Positions 45,901-55,813 of a DNA stretch of 64,000 bases are shown in pieces. How positions within the stretch are numbered: the first letter of the stretch is position 1; every line of letters starts with the position of its first letter. The position numbers and the translations under genes were made by a program. The notes below the pieces were generated by a model. The model had not been told where the DNA came from, did no database searches, and was given only the letters and a program-made list of their open reading frames with translations. Source of the stretch: Pleodorina starrii (lineage: Eukaryota > Chlorophyta > Chlorophyceae > Chlamydomonadales > Volvocaceae); the NCBI GenBank assembly GCA_030267565.1, contig BRXU01000008.1, forward strand, positions 1,426,001-1,490,000. The letters are read 5' to 3'.

Positions 45901-47934
45901 GTGTCTCGGGCCCGGCTGCTGTCGCCTTGCCAGATCCCCAGCGGCCCCACGAGCTGCCCTCACGAGCAGGCCCGCAGCGGTGGCGGCCACGCCGACAGGG
46001 CCGGCGGGGCCGGCGGAGGCGGAGTGGCGCATCCGCACCCTCCACCCGCCGATCCGCAGCAGCGGCAACAGCGGCAGCACCAGCAGCAGCGGCAGCGGGA
46101 GCGGTCGGGGTGTTGTGGGAACCCAGCGGCGGCGGTAGCGGAAGCGACGTTGCCGGCGGCGGTGGCGGCGGCGGCGGCTGTTCCTCACGGTACGGCACTG
46201 CCGCTCCGGGTTTTGGAGCAGCGGTTGAGTAACCTGCTGCAGTCGCTGGGGGTGGCGGCTTGCCTGTTCGGGACACCCGCAATTCGACAGATTCCGCAGG
46301 TGGGTGCTGGTTGGGGGGGGGGGGGCGGAGGGAGACATGAAAGATCAGATAATGCAGGGAGGGGGAAAAGGGGGAGAGGGGAGAGGGGAAGGAGGGGGGC
46401 GTGCAAGGGGGTGGCTGGGTTTCGCAGGTGGTGACGTCATGCAGTACGTGACGCAGCGGTCGCCCCGGAAGCCCTTTGGCGGATCACGAGGGGCGGGTCG
46501 GGGCGGGGCGGGTTGAATTGGGTCAGGTCAGGTAGGGTCGGGTCGGCGGGTCCGGGGCTGTGGGTGGAGGGCAAGAGGTTGGGGACTAAGGGTTGGAAGG
46601 GTTGGCGGCTGGGTGGAATTTAAATGTGTGAGTGCCACGCCCGCCGCTGCCTTCCTTCCCAGACACCTTACTCCAAACTTCTCTTTATACTCCTCTCCAC
46701 AATTCCCTGCCCACGCGTTCTTTCCGTTTGCGGCCCCTGGCCTGCCCTGCCCTGCCCTGCCCTGCCCTGCCCTGCCCTGCCCTGGTCCCCACTCCCCAGG
46801 CCGCTCTTTGGGGCTACTTCGCTGTCATGGCCATCGAGTCCTTCCAGGTGCGGACTTGTCGTGTTGTTGTGGGTGTTGTTGACGGGTGTTGTTGTTGTGG
46901 TGGTGGTGGTAGTGGTCCTACAGTGGTTGCGGTTGTCGTGTTGTGTTGCACGGCGGCGGTGGCCGCTGCTGCGTCGTGCGATACCGTATGGCGGCTGGGA
47001 GCGACGAAGCCAAGCTGGGTCCGGCTCCGGGTCCGGGTCCAGATCCAGGTCCGGATCCGGATCCGGATCCGGGCCCGGGCCGGCTCTACGTCAGTCACCA
47101 GTCAGTCAGTCAGTCAGTCCGGGGCACCAGCAGTGGGCCGGCCCAGCTCGCGCCCACTGCCAATCAACTCTACCTGCGTGCGTGCGTGGTCTTCACACCC
47201 ACCTGCCCAACCAACCAAATCCAGCCAACCAACGACCAACCAACCAAACAACGACCAACCAACCGACGACCCACCCCTCCAGGGCTCCCAGCTAGTGGAC
47301 CGGGTGCTGCTGCTGCTGACCGACCCCGCCCGCCGGCCCACCCTGCTCCGAGGGCCCCACGCACCCTATCTGGAGACCGTGCCGCTCCCCACCATCGCCG
47401 CCTTCACTGGCCTGCAGGTGCCCGTGTGCGTGTGCGTGTGCGTGTGCGGGGGGCCAGGCCGTGAGGTGCTAGGAGAGGGCGATGGATAATACTGCTGCGC
47501 ATGTTTTCCGCGGAAACTGCTGTGGAAGGAGGGTGCGGGTGTGGGTGTGGATGTGGGTTGGGCATGTGGGTGTGGATGTGGGTATGGTTGGGCGTGAGGG
47601 TGTGGGTGTGGGTGGGCATGTGAGAGGGTGTGGGTATGGTTGCGCGTCGGGGTGTGGGTGTGGGTCGGCCTGCGCGCGTGGCGGCAGGTTGCTGCTGCCG
47701 ATGTTGTGGGACGCACGGCCGTCCGTGGCCTCCTCTCTTACTTCGGTACCCCCTCAACCCCCTTCAATCAGGTTGCCTTGCTGGCGGGCATCTGGGCTCT
47801 GGTAACGTGGGCCGGTGTGGGGGGCATCGCCTTCCCGCTGCCCATCATGGCGCTAGTGCCGTTGAGGAGGTATCTGCTTCCGCGGTGAGCACTTTTCATT
47901 TTTTAATATTGGAGATAGTGTTCATCAGCGGACT

Positions 47935-47975
<41 letters not shown>

Positions 47976-49501
47976 GCTAGTTCGATCCTGGCAGTTCGCA
48001 CTGAAGCCAGTTCCGGAGTCCGGAAGTGCCGTCCGCCTTTTTTCTTATTTGGACTGGTGGCCATGCAGGAACTACAATGTCTATATACCTTAATGTACGG
48101 TAGTACGGGAAATGCACCACAGGGTTGTACAACGTAGTACACGAACATAGTGTGGAATGGTGTAGCAATACGAAACAGTAGATGTACGAACTAGGTCAGG
48201 ACCATTATATACCATACAGTAGAGTGCAGGACCATAATAGCAGGACAGTATACTGTGACAAAGAGTACGGGAGCTGCATCACAGGGCACCGCAATGATGT
48301 AGTACGGCTGTACGGGGGATGCACCACAGGGCACCACGACAGGAGTACGGGAGATGCACTGTGACTGACAACGTAGTACGGGAGATGCATCACGGGGTAC
48401 GGGAGAGATGCATGACAGGGCACCGTGATGGAGAGCACCCAGCAGACAGCACAACGATGGTTGCACCCACCGCCAACCAAACCAAATAACAACGCCCCGC
48501 CAGAACCGTACAAGACAGCTACCCAACCAGCAACAACCAATCAACTGCGCTGTGCTGCATAGATCGTATGGTGAAGAAGTGATCTATCGAATGCAGTGGT
48601 GGTGGTTGTGGTGGCGAAGGTCGACTCCTGGATACCGTACATCGCAAGTTGGATATCCCACAACACCTTAACCAGGGCCCCGAAACTCCACACTGCGATT
48701 ACACTACCCCTCTACCCGCACCTATCCCTACCCTGGATCTGGCTGCCGTCGCCTCCATCCCATTGCTGCACCCTTTTTCCTTCATTACCACCCACCACCA
48801 CCGCCACCGCCACCACCACCACCACCACCACAACCACCCGAATGAACCCCCTCCGCAGTTTCTTCCCCCCCGAGCACCTGCGGGAGCTCGACTGCGCCGA
48901 GTACGAACAGGTGCCGCCAGCATCCGCTCCCACACCGCCACCGCTACCGCCGCCGCCACCTTCACACACCCCACCACTGACCGCGGGGGCGCTCACGCCC
49001 GCAGTCGCACCACCACCACCACCACCAACCTTCGTCGTCGTTGGAGGAGGAGAAGGTGGAGGAGGAGGAGGGCAAGAGGAAGAGCAGACATGGCCAGGCC
49101 CCGCGCGTTTCCCGGCAGGGGCAGCAGCAGGGGCCCTCCTCCAGGCTCCCGCACAACTGCTCAGCAGGGAAGCGGCGCAAGCGCAAACGGGGGAGGCTGC
49201 TGCTCCGGAACCGGTGGGCGGCTTTGGGGGCCTGGAGGCGGCGCCGGCGGCGGTGGAGGCCCGGCGGCGTCGTGCGGAGGTGGATCTGGAGGAGGGGGCC
49301 GAGGTAGCGGCGGCGGCGGCGGAGGCGGTGGCGGCGGACTGGGAGGAGGAGCGGGAGATCATAGAGGCGGAGCACGTGGGGGTTCAGCCCGTACATCACT
49401 TGACACGGGGCCAGCTGAGGCAGCGGGTGGGGGCGGCAGCGGGTGGGGCAGGTGGTGGCGGGGCAGGCAGCGGCGGGGAGGGGGGAGATAAGGGTATCTG
49501 A
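39997..49501 (+). CDS. BOR: BOR-type borate/anion transporter (SLC4-related)
   Basis: Plant and fungal relatives export borate; all belong to the HCO3- transporter (SLC4) superfamily. Exons are 39997-40100, 40404-40486, 40767-40984, 41751-41864, 42221-42281, 42424-42614, 43243-43284, 44048-44446, 44896-46299, 46800-46847, 47283-47417, 47772-47884 and 48859-49501 (1,184 residues). Family signatures are [132 protein letters not shown] and [17 protein letters not shown]. The 468-residue exon 9 inserts about 400 residues of Gln/Ala/Gly/His-rich sequence after the HTRSLA motif, and the C-terminus is also extended. The intron after 40984 uses a GC donor (GCAAGT). The last intron contains a tRNA gene. 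Whether the substrate is borate is inference. Confidence 0.95.
40725..40752 (-). repeat. Intronic repeat family fragment (BOR intron 2)
   Basis: The minus strand reads GGAAGGGTAAAAAGAAGATA then CC, the A-rich head of the family. A separate [24 protein letters not shown] tail lies just left of it, so the copy may be interrupted. Confidence 0.6.
41050..41080 (+). repeat. Intronic repeat family copy (BOR intron 3)
   Basis: It contains GGGACCGCAGCGATGGGACG followed by GAGGCACCG, the core of the family without a clear A-rich head. Confidence 0.65.
41429..41478 (-). repeat. Intronic repeat family copy (BOR intron 3)
   Basis: The minus strand reads GGTGATAAGAGGAGATACCG then CAGCGGAGGGACGTAGGCGA. 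It pairs best with 12889-12932, forming a subfamily ending ACGTAGGCGA rather than GACGGCGTTAG. Confidence 0.75.
43296..43480 (+). repeat. (GGGT)n/(GGGA)n array in BOR intron 7
   Basis: Runs of GGGT with interspersed GGGA blocks start just after the donor at 43285. The arrangement is like that in GEMIN2 intron 5. Confidence 0.93.
44486..44530 (+). repeat. Intronic repeat family copy (BOR intron 8)
   Basis: It reads GGGGGTAAAATAAAGATGAA then ACCGCGGCGATGGGACGTTG, in the same orientation as the gene and about 40 bases after the donor site. Confidence 0.75.
47928..48000 (+). tRNA. trnF(GAA): tRNA-Phe (anticodon GAA)
   Basis: This 73-nt sequence folds as a complete cloverleaf. The acceptor stem GCGGACT pairs with AGTTCGC (one G-U). 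The D arm is in TTAGCTCAGTTGGGAGAGC, the anticodon arm is CAGACTGAAGATCTG with GAA in the loop, and the T arm carries GTTCGATCC. The final A is the discriminator base. There is no intron and no encoded CCA. A-box and B-box promoter elements are internal. It lies 44 bases into the last intron of the BOR-type gene, on the same strand, and is followed by a T-run terminator. Confidence 0.96.
48038..48043 (+). terminator. RNA polymerase III T-run terminator of the tRNA
   Basis: Six consecutive T residues (CCGCCTTTTTTCTT) occur 38 bases after the tRNA end on the same strand, as expected for polymerase III termination. Confidence 0.7.
48103..48432 (+). repeat. Degenerate tandem repeat in BOR intron 12
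   Basis: Irregular units of 30-45 bases start GTACGGGAGATGCATCAC, near 48103, 48268, 48310, 48346, 48377 and 48398. Several also contain CAGGGCACCG. The units are too variable for a CRISPR array and lie within an intron. Confidence 0.75.
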
Positions 49502-49675
49502 GTGAGGGGCCCCGCTGAGATGCGGGAGGGGGGTGGCGGTGGGGGGCCAGGGGGTCGGGAAGGGGAGAGGGGTTGGGAGGGCAGGCGAGCAGGGGGGAAG
49601 GGGAGAGGGGCGGGGGCGGGCTGGGGGAGGGCTCGGGAGGAGGAGGAGGGCGGAGTGGTCTCTCGAGGTGCGCCC

Positions 49676-49717
<42 letters not shown>

Positions 49718-50460
49718 CTGGAAGATATTCTAAACGTAGCGTGAGGCGGGTAACAGGTAACATAAAAAGAGTAACTCGTAAAAACGTCAAGTAACTTGAC
49801 GAGGCTGCCGATGAGCAGATTGATGTGCTGGTGAGTGCGCGCGGATGTGAAGAGAGCATGCTGGTTGGTGGTTGGTGGTTGGTACAGCAGTGGGCTCCAG
49901 ACCCGACCCGACCCGGGTTAGGACTGAGGAGGGTTGCGCCAGCGGTGGGACCAGCTGGCCCCTGCTGTCCCTGCCCACGGTTGGTACCGGTAGTACCGGT
50001 AATGTAGTTGTTAAGGTCGTTGCAGTGGGCGCCAGACCCACCCCGGCATTGTGATGATGAAACGCGGCCACGTGCGCAAGCGCCAGGCGGCTCAGGCTGC
50101 GCGGAGTGAGCGCGCGAGGCGCCGTGTGAGGCTGGACGCTGTGTGGTTTTTGCAATCGGATGCAAAAGGGGGGGAGGGGCTTGCGGGCGCAAACGCCGCC
50201 CCACAGAGCGCGCCGGGAGACTTCCAAATCGCGCCCACCCCCGGCGGACCCACCATCAGGCGCTGACGGACCATCGGGGCGGGCAGACAAAACATATCAT
50301 ATGACAGCGCCCTCGCAGCAGCTGCTTCGTGCTCCTAACCAACAACAACCGCCAACAACCAACTGAAAAGTAGCGTGCTACTGCCGGAACCGTACTAAGA
50401 TTTCCACAAAACAAGTGCGCACATGAACGCACGCGCGCCAATCGTCAATGGATACGGACC
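49502..50460. other. Region downstream of the BOR-type gene
   Basis: It contains a (GA)n run at 49681-49711 and no supported gene. Several ORFs of 60-80 codons are low-complexity. No TGTAA polyadenylation signal is obvious before the TRIM element, whose LTR begins with TGTAA. Confidence 0.45.
49681..49711 (+). repeat. (GA)n microsatellite
   Basis: Fifteen uninterrupted GA units lie 180 bases after the BOR stop codon. Confidence 0.95.
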
Positions 50461-50940
50461 TGTAACGCCGAGGTCATAGGTGCCGTACAGTCGGCTAGCA
50501 TAAAGCCTAAGAAAGGCGTCGCACAGCATCTCGAGTAGCCTTTGCTCCGCCCAAGCACTACATTGGTATCGAGACCAGTACTGTCGTACAGTCTCTCAGA
50601 GGTCGTCAGTTCGATCCCTGGTACTCGCGGAAAGGCTTCCACTCCAGAAAACCTTGCAAATTAAGGCTAGAGGCATGTATGCCGCGGCATGACCTGACTT
50701 GGGAAGTTGTCTACCCCAAAGCCGAAGACCTGGCTAAGCCCCCAGGCATGCAAAGGTGGTGAAAGGCGGAGTGGACTGTGCACAGACTCTGCGAGGACGC
50801 AGTGAGGACCGAGGACGTTCCCTTCAGAGGGGGGGGAATGTAACGCCGAGGTCATAGGTGCCGTACAGTCGGCTAGCATAAAGCCTAAGAAAGGCGTCGC
50901 ACAGCATCTCGAGTAGCCTTTGCTCCGCCCAAGCACTACA
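50461..50940 (+). mobile_element. TRIM: miniature LTR retrotransposon with identical 102-bp LTRs
   Basis: Two direct repeats, 50461-50562 and 50839-50940, are both 102 bp and read as identical. They begin TGTAACG and end CACTACA, the usual TG...CA ends. The base after the left LTR is followed by TGGTATCGAGACC, which fits a primer-binding site complementary to a tRNA 3' end (initiator-Met-like). A polypurine tract, AGAGGGGGGGGAA, directly precedes the right LTR. The internal part is only 276 bp and has no coding capacity, so it is a terminal-repeat retrotransposon in miniature that depends on an autonomous relative. LTR identity implies recent insertion. The flanking bases do not show a clear 5-bp target duplication. 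Confidence 0.88.
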
Positions 50941-51080
50941 TTAATTATTAATATAGTCCAAAGACTAGTGTGGTGTGTCACTAGTTGGAGGAGTTCTCAG
51001 AGAGAACACAGAAGATACTTGATCTGTCGTATCACGATACGGCACGCGGCTTGGCGAGGGCCGTGAAGTAGAAAAGCTCG

Positions 51081-51145
51081 TCGGGCTAGGGCATGGTGCC
51101 ATTGCTTACACACTGCGGTCCAGGTTCAATACCTGGCTAGGCCCA
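51081..51145 (+). repeat. tRNA-like 3' half (B-box) sequence, possible SINE remnant
   Basis: CCAGGTTCAATACCTGG forms a perfect T-arm hairpin with a 7-base loop, and GTTCAATAC fits the B-box consensus GWTCRANNC. The segment from GGGCTAG to CTAGGCCC could be an imperfect acceptor pairing, but it is only about 58 bases long and no anticodon arm is clear. It is therefore not called a tRNA gene. Confidence 0.4.
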
Positions 51146-51395
51146 TACTTCCGTTTACATCTCACTCGCTTAAGGTATAAAGATCCACGCTTCCGCACAG
51201 GTCTGCCACTCGGCAGACTAAGATAGAATCTCATTCATTACAGGACCTATAGCAATGCTCGTGCAGTGTACAGGAACCGTCCCGCCCCGCCCCGTCCCGT
51301 CCCGTTTACGGGCGAACCAGCAGCCCGCGGCTCCACTCCACTCATCCATCCTGCCTGCCTGGAGCCCTTTCCACACACCCACACGGTATGCATGA

Positions 51396-51466
51396 ATCCA
51401 TCTATCCATCCGTCCATTCATCCATCCGTCCATACATCCATCCGTCCATGCATCCACCCATCCGCC
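51396..51466 (+). repeat. CCATCCGT/CCAT tetranucleotide-type array
   Basis: Imperfect repeats of CCATCCGT and CCATCYAT run for about 70 bases. Confidence 0.9.
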
Positions 51467-52142
51467 TACTGAACTACCGGTACCTGTCAGGGGTCAGGAA
51501 GCAGACAAGCTCTCAGCAATTACGGTGGGTGTGCTGCTGGCGCGCGGGTACCTGCCCTGGGGGCCCACATACCCCGGCAGGGAGGGGGGGCATCCGGCAC
51601 AACAGCAATGACCCTCAACCAAAATCCGTATGACATGGAGCAGCGAAAACAGACATCACACACAGAGACACACACATACGGTACGCACGCACGCACAGCA
51701 GCGGCGGCGGCGTCGCATGCCTCCTGGGTTTAGAACCAACAAAAGATAATACGGTAGCCGCCTTCTCCCCGCCAGCCGCATCTTCCCCTCCACATTCTTT
51801 TTTAGCCAGCGGCGGCAATGCATCGACAACCGTTAAAAACGACCTGACAACGACAACGTCGACGACGACGACGACCCCTCCTGGGTAGTGTAATCGATGG
51901 GACCTGAAGCCTCGAAAATCGGGCGAGTCAGGGCATGCTTTCATGCCATCGGGCTAAGCTGCCCCTCCACCAGAGCTACAGTTGGAAAGTACACTTCCCA
52001 TTTAACGAACCTCGTACATCATCGCACGGCTGCTCCGTACACATACACACATGTACGAGCAAAGCCGTTGGAGCGGGTAATTAAGTACTAGGTAGGGCTT
52101 CCGCCCCCCAGCGGCCGAGCACATACGACAGCTTGGGGGCGG

Positions 52143-52169
52143 TAAAACCCTAAAACCCTAAAACTCTAA
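52143..52169 (+). repeat. Short interstitial telomere-type repeat
   Basis: Three consecutive 8-bp units TAAAACCC, TAAAACCC and TAAAACTC match the TTTTAGGG telomere repeat of Chlamydomonas on the opposite strand, with one mismatch in the last unit. Confidence 0.75.
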
Positions 52170-52623
52170 GACCCGTCGGGCCCTTGCTTGCTTGAATGCT
52201 TGTTTAAATGCGCATGTATAACGCCCACCACCCATACACCACCGGACCTCACTGCTTGTACGACGCAAAAACAAACACACAAATACACAAAGAAACAAAC
52301 ACCCCACCCCCCGGCATGCGGCCATCCGGCAAGTTGCTGTCTGCATAGCACATTGCAGGCAGCAACAGGAGGCGCGCGCGAGTACGGCAGCCGTTACATG
52401 TCGCGTCGTGCACAGCCACGGACTGGACAAAGGCAGGCAGACACCAAAAGCCCTTTTGGGAAGGGAAGGCAGACCGCCGTTCGCGAGTTCGAAACACTTT
52501 CGAAGAACCGACGGGTAAGTACCGTACTTAGGGTTCAAGTAAGAGAAGAAGGACAGCGCCAACAGCGACTTCATCCAAGCCCCAGCTCAAGCTCAAGCGC
52601 ATCGCCCGAGCTCCCGCCGCTCG

Positions 52624-55600
52624 CTAAGGGGGGCCTGCCGCCCCCGGTCCGCCCCCTCGCGCCCCCGATGCCGCCGCCACCCCCTTCCCTCCCTCCCCTC
52701 CCTCCCCTCCGCCTTCGCCTTCGCCTCCACTCGACCCCCCAACCTCCTCCTCCGTCGACCCAAACTCCGCCTCCAAACCCACCAGCCGCACCCTCTCCTC
52801 CTCCGTGCCCAGCACGCCGTACCCCCGAACGGCCGAGCCGCCAACGGGCCGCGACGCGGCGGCGTCGCCACGACCCAGCCCCGAAACCACCGCCGCCGCC
52901 GCCGCCGCCGTCGCCGACGAAACCATCGACAACGCCACCGCCGCCGCACCGCCTCCGCTGCCGCCAAGCCCGTCAGGCGCCGCTGTCGCCGGCTTTCCGC
53001 CCCCACGCCGCCCGTCCTCCAGGTCCGGGTGCCCCTCCACGCCGAACGACGAGATGCGCAGATAGTACGGCTCCTCGGCACCGAAACCGCCGTCGTCACC
53101 GACCCGCGGGTCACAACCTCCTCCTCTTCCTTCACCACCACCGACGGGGTGCGGGTGCGTCTGTCCCGCGCGCGTATACAACACCAACCCCACTGCCTCA
53201 AACAGCAACGACAGCGCAAACCAGCCGGCCGTGCCGCCAAAGCCGCCAAAGAACGCCACGCGCGCCCCGGCGGCCCAGACATCGCTCGTGAGCAGCGACA
53301 AGTTGAGCACGGTGGCGCCACTCCACATGAGTACCAGCGGCAGCAGCAGCGCAAAGGTGTAGAGCGCCAGGGAGAAGCCGGCCAGCGGCGCGGCGACGGC
53401 CCATGGGTCGGTCCAGTCGGCCGCCAGCCAGGCGCCGCGCTCCAGGAGGACCGCCTGAAGGGAAGAGAAGGGAGGTGTGTGTCGGGACGTGTGTGGAGCG
53501 AATTGGGCAACGGTCCCAGTTGCCCCTCCCACTGCCAGCCCCGGCGGCCCCGCCCCCTTCCCCACTGTCATCGCCGTCAACGGCAACCGCGGTGGGCAAT
53601 CCTACCCCTGGGGGTCCCCCTGCAAACAGAATCCTTCAGGAGTTCGGGTGCGGTGCGGTGCGGTGCCCCCCCTTTCCCGTGTCTAAAGGGAGTGGTAGCC
53701 CCTAGCCAGGTGCCTACTTCAGGAATGCCGTCCTCACCCCTCACCCCTCATCAGTCCTCATCATCATCATCATGCTCGCACCTGCATCCCTCCCACCAGC
53801 GCTGCAAACGAGCCCACCGCCGCCAGCAGCTCCGAAACCGGAGTGGCCCCCAGCAGCAGCCGCTCCTGGGCCACGTTGCTGCAGGCGTACAGCAGCGAGC
53901 CCTGGGGGGGGAGGGAGGGGGGTGGGAGGGGGGCCGGGGGGAGGAGGGAGGAGGAGTGCAGGGCCGGGGGGGGGCGGGGAGTGCGGGCGGGCTGGGCGGG
54001 ATGGGAGAGAGAGGCGCGGCGCAGGAGAGGGAAGGCGCTCGCAGCATTATCGGCTCGTGCAAGGTTTGTGAGATGGGTTTCGGGTCCGTTCGCTAACGCC
54101 GTCTCCGTCCCTTCGCTGCGGCTTCGTTTTCCTTACCCACCCACCCACCCACCCACCCACCCACCCACCAGGAGAGTCAACAGTCCCAACCCCACCTCCC
54201 CCCCACTCCCACACCCCCCTCCACACCCCCACCCCCACCCCACCACCCCCCCCCCCCCCCCGCCCCAACCCCCCCACCCCACCCCCCCCCCACCATGAGC
54301 ACCAGCGCATCCCCCAGCAGCGGCTGCGACCCCCCCGTGGCGGAGGCTCCGTCCGTGGCCACCAGCAGCGCCAGTCCACCGATGCACAGCGCCGCCCCGG
54401 TGTAGTGTCCCGGCAGGTAGCGGGCGCGCAGTGCCAGGGCGGAGAGGGCCATGACGGCGGGGATGGTGAAGCAGTCCAGCAGCGTCACAGAGGTTACAGA
54501 GGTGTACTGGTAGGCCTGCGTTAGGGGGGGGGCAGGAGGGGGGCGGCCGGGAGGGGTGATTGATGAGGGGAAAGGTGAGGAGTCCCTCGTCTTCAAACCC
54601 CCCTCTCAGGTCCCTCCTCTTCAAACCCCCCTCCCCCTCCCTCCCCCCTCCCCACCTTGGTGACCAGGAAGTTTGCTTCCACATCCATCACCGCCAACAA
54701 GAGGTAGCAGTACCAGGGATTGCTGAGCCGGAGACCTGGAGGCAGCAGCAGCAGCAGTAGCAGCGGAGGGGAGGGGGAGGGGAGGGGCGGCAGTGGCAGT
54801 GACAGTGGCAGTCCGCTGTCTCAAACGGGCACGGCCCGGTGCAAGAGGGGGCCGACCCCTCCCCTCCCTTCCCGGCCCGACAGACGAAACGACATGACAG
54901 ACGGCACGGCGCGACGAGCGTGTTTGTTGCCGCTGCCTTGCAGGGCGACTTGTAGGAAGAGGCGGAGGCGGCGGAGGCGGAGGCGGAAGTGGCGGGGGGG
55001 GGGAAGAGGCGAACCTACCCCTGTTGCGCAGGTGGTAGGCTCCACACGTGATGCTCAGCAGCAGGTAGTTGAAGAAGGACTGGGTGGCGGGCATGTTGAT
55101 GCCTCGGGAGGCCAGCAGACCCGAGGTGGTGCCTGTGGCGGGGGAGAGGGGGCGAGGGAGGGGGAGCGGGCGGGTGTGTGTGGGGGGGGGGCGAGGGAGG
55201 GGTATCCACGCATAGGCCGGAGGCCGGGGGAGGGAGGAGGGGATGGGGTGCACAGTCGGGACAGCTCGGTTGCTGCGGCCTCGGAGGATGGGAAGGTGTC
55301 TGTGTGTGTCTGTGTGTGTGTGACGGCTGGGCGGGGCAGGCAGTCAGGTTGGCGCACGCGCGGTGGAATGTGGCGACAAGGTATGGCATGTGCGCTGCAG
55401 GGTGTGTCCTCTTTTACCCTCCTTTACCCCCTCTTCCTCCGGTCGTTTCTCCCCGGTCAGCAGGCCCCCCTGGGTCAGCAGGCCTTACCCATGACGCACA
55501 GAAGCAGAGACAGGACCTGCGCCAGCAGGACGGCGCGTAGGAGTGGCGAGCTCCATGAAGACTGCGTTCCCCCGGGGCTGCGGGGAGGTTCGTCCTTGGA

Positions 55601-55813
55601 AAATGCCATGCTGACGATGGCGGAGCGCTCGCGCCGCGCAGGCAGGTCCAGCGAGGCGCCGCGCAAGGGCTCCGTGCCGATGGGCCGATAACTCCAGAAG
55701 CGCCCTAAACCCGCGAATTCACGGCGGAGGGCGCCGGCGCCGGCCAATGGAACCGAAAACGTGTACGAGGGCGGCCGACGCACGGCTTTCATGCCCCCGA
55801 GGGAGAATTGCAT
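52624..55813 (-). CDS. SLC35F1/F2-like (DUF914) multi-pass membrane protein
   Basis: It belongs to the drug/metabolite transporter superfamily; the substrate is unknown. Exons 55813-55489, 55132-55019, 54735-54656, 54515-54294, 53901-53782 and 53454-52624 join in frame (563 residues). Motifs typical of DUF914 are VLLAQVLSLLLCVMG, MPATQSFFNYLLLSI, VMDVEANFLVTKAYQYTSVT, VTLLDCFTIPAVMALS, HYTGAALCIGGLALLV, GDALVLMGSLLYACSNVAQE and the closing hydrophobic segments ALYTFALLLPLVLMW and GWFALSLLFEAVGLVLY. About ten membrane segments can be counted. The N-terminal ~80 residues are basic and Ser/Pro-rich. The C-terminal ~190 residues are Gly/Glu-rich, low complexity and probably cytosolic. Start choice is the first ATG of the long exon. 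Confidence 0.92.
54074..54138 (-). repeat. Intronic repeat family copy (DUF914 gene intron 4)
   Basis: The minus strand reads GGGTAAGGAAAACGAAGCCG, then CAGCGAAGGGACGGAGACGG, then CGTTAGCGAACGGACCCGAA. It is nearly full length, in sense with the gene, and abuts a (GGGT)n array (54137-54172), as other copies do. Confidence 0.85.

Larger units (their letters stand above)
50941..52623. other. Intergenic region with tRNA-like, microsatellite and telomere-like sequence
   Basis: Notable parts are a tRNA-like 3' half at 51081-51145, a CCATCCGT-type array at 51396-51466, CA/CACACA-rich stretches near 51655-51690, and telomere-type repeats at 52143-52169. A minus-strand TGTAA near 52396 could be the polyadenylation signal of the DUF914 gene. 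No protein gene is supported. Confidence 0.5.

Noticed and set aside
48103..48432. Repeats with variable spacers in BOR intron 12, considered as a CRISPR-like array
   Set aside because: Units are imperfect and unevenly spaced in a nuclear intron; this is a degenerate tandem repeat.
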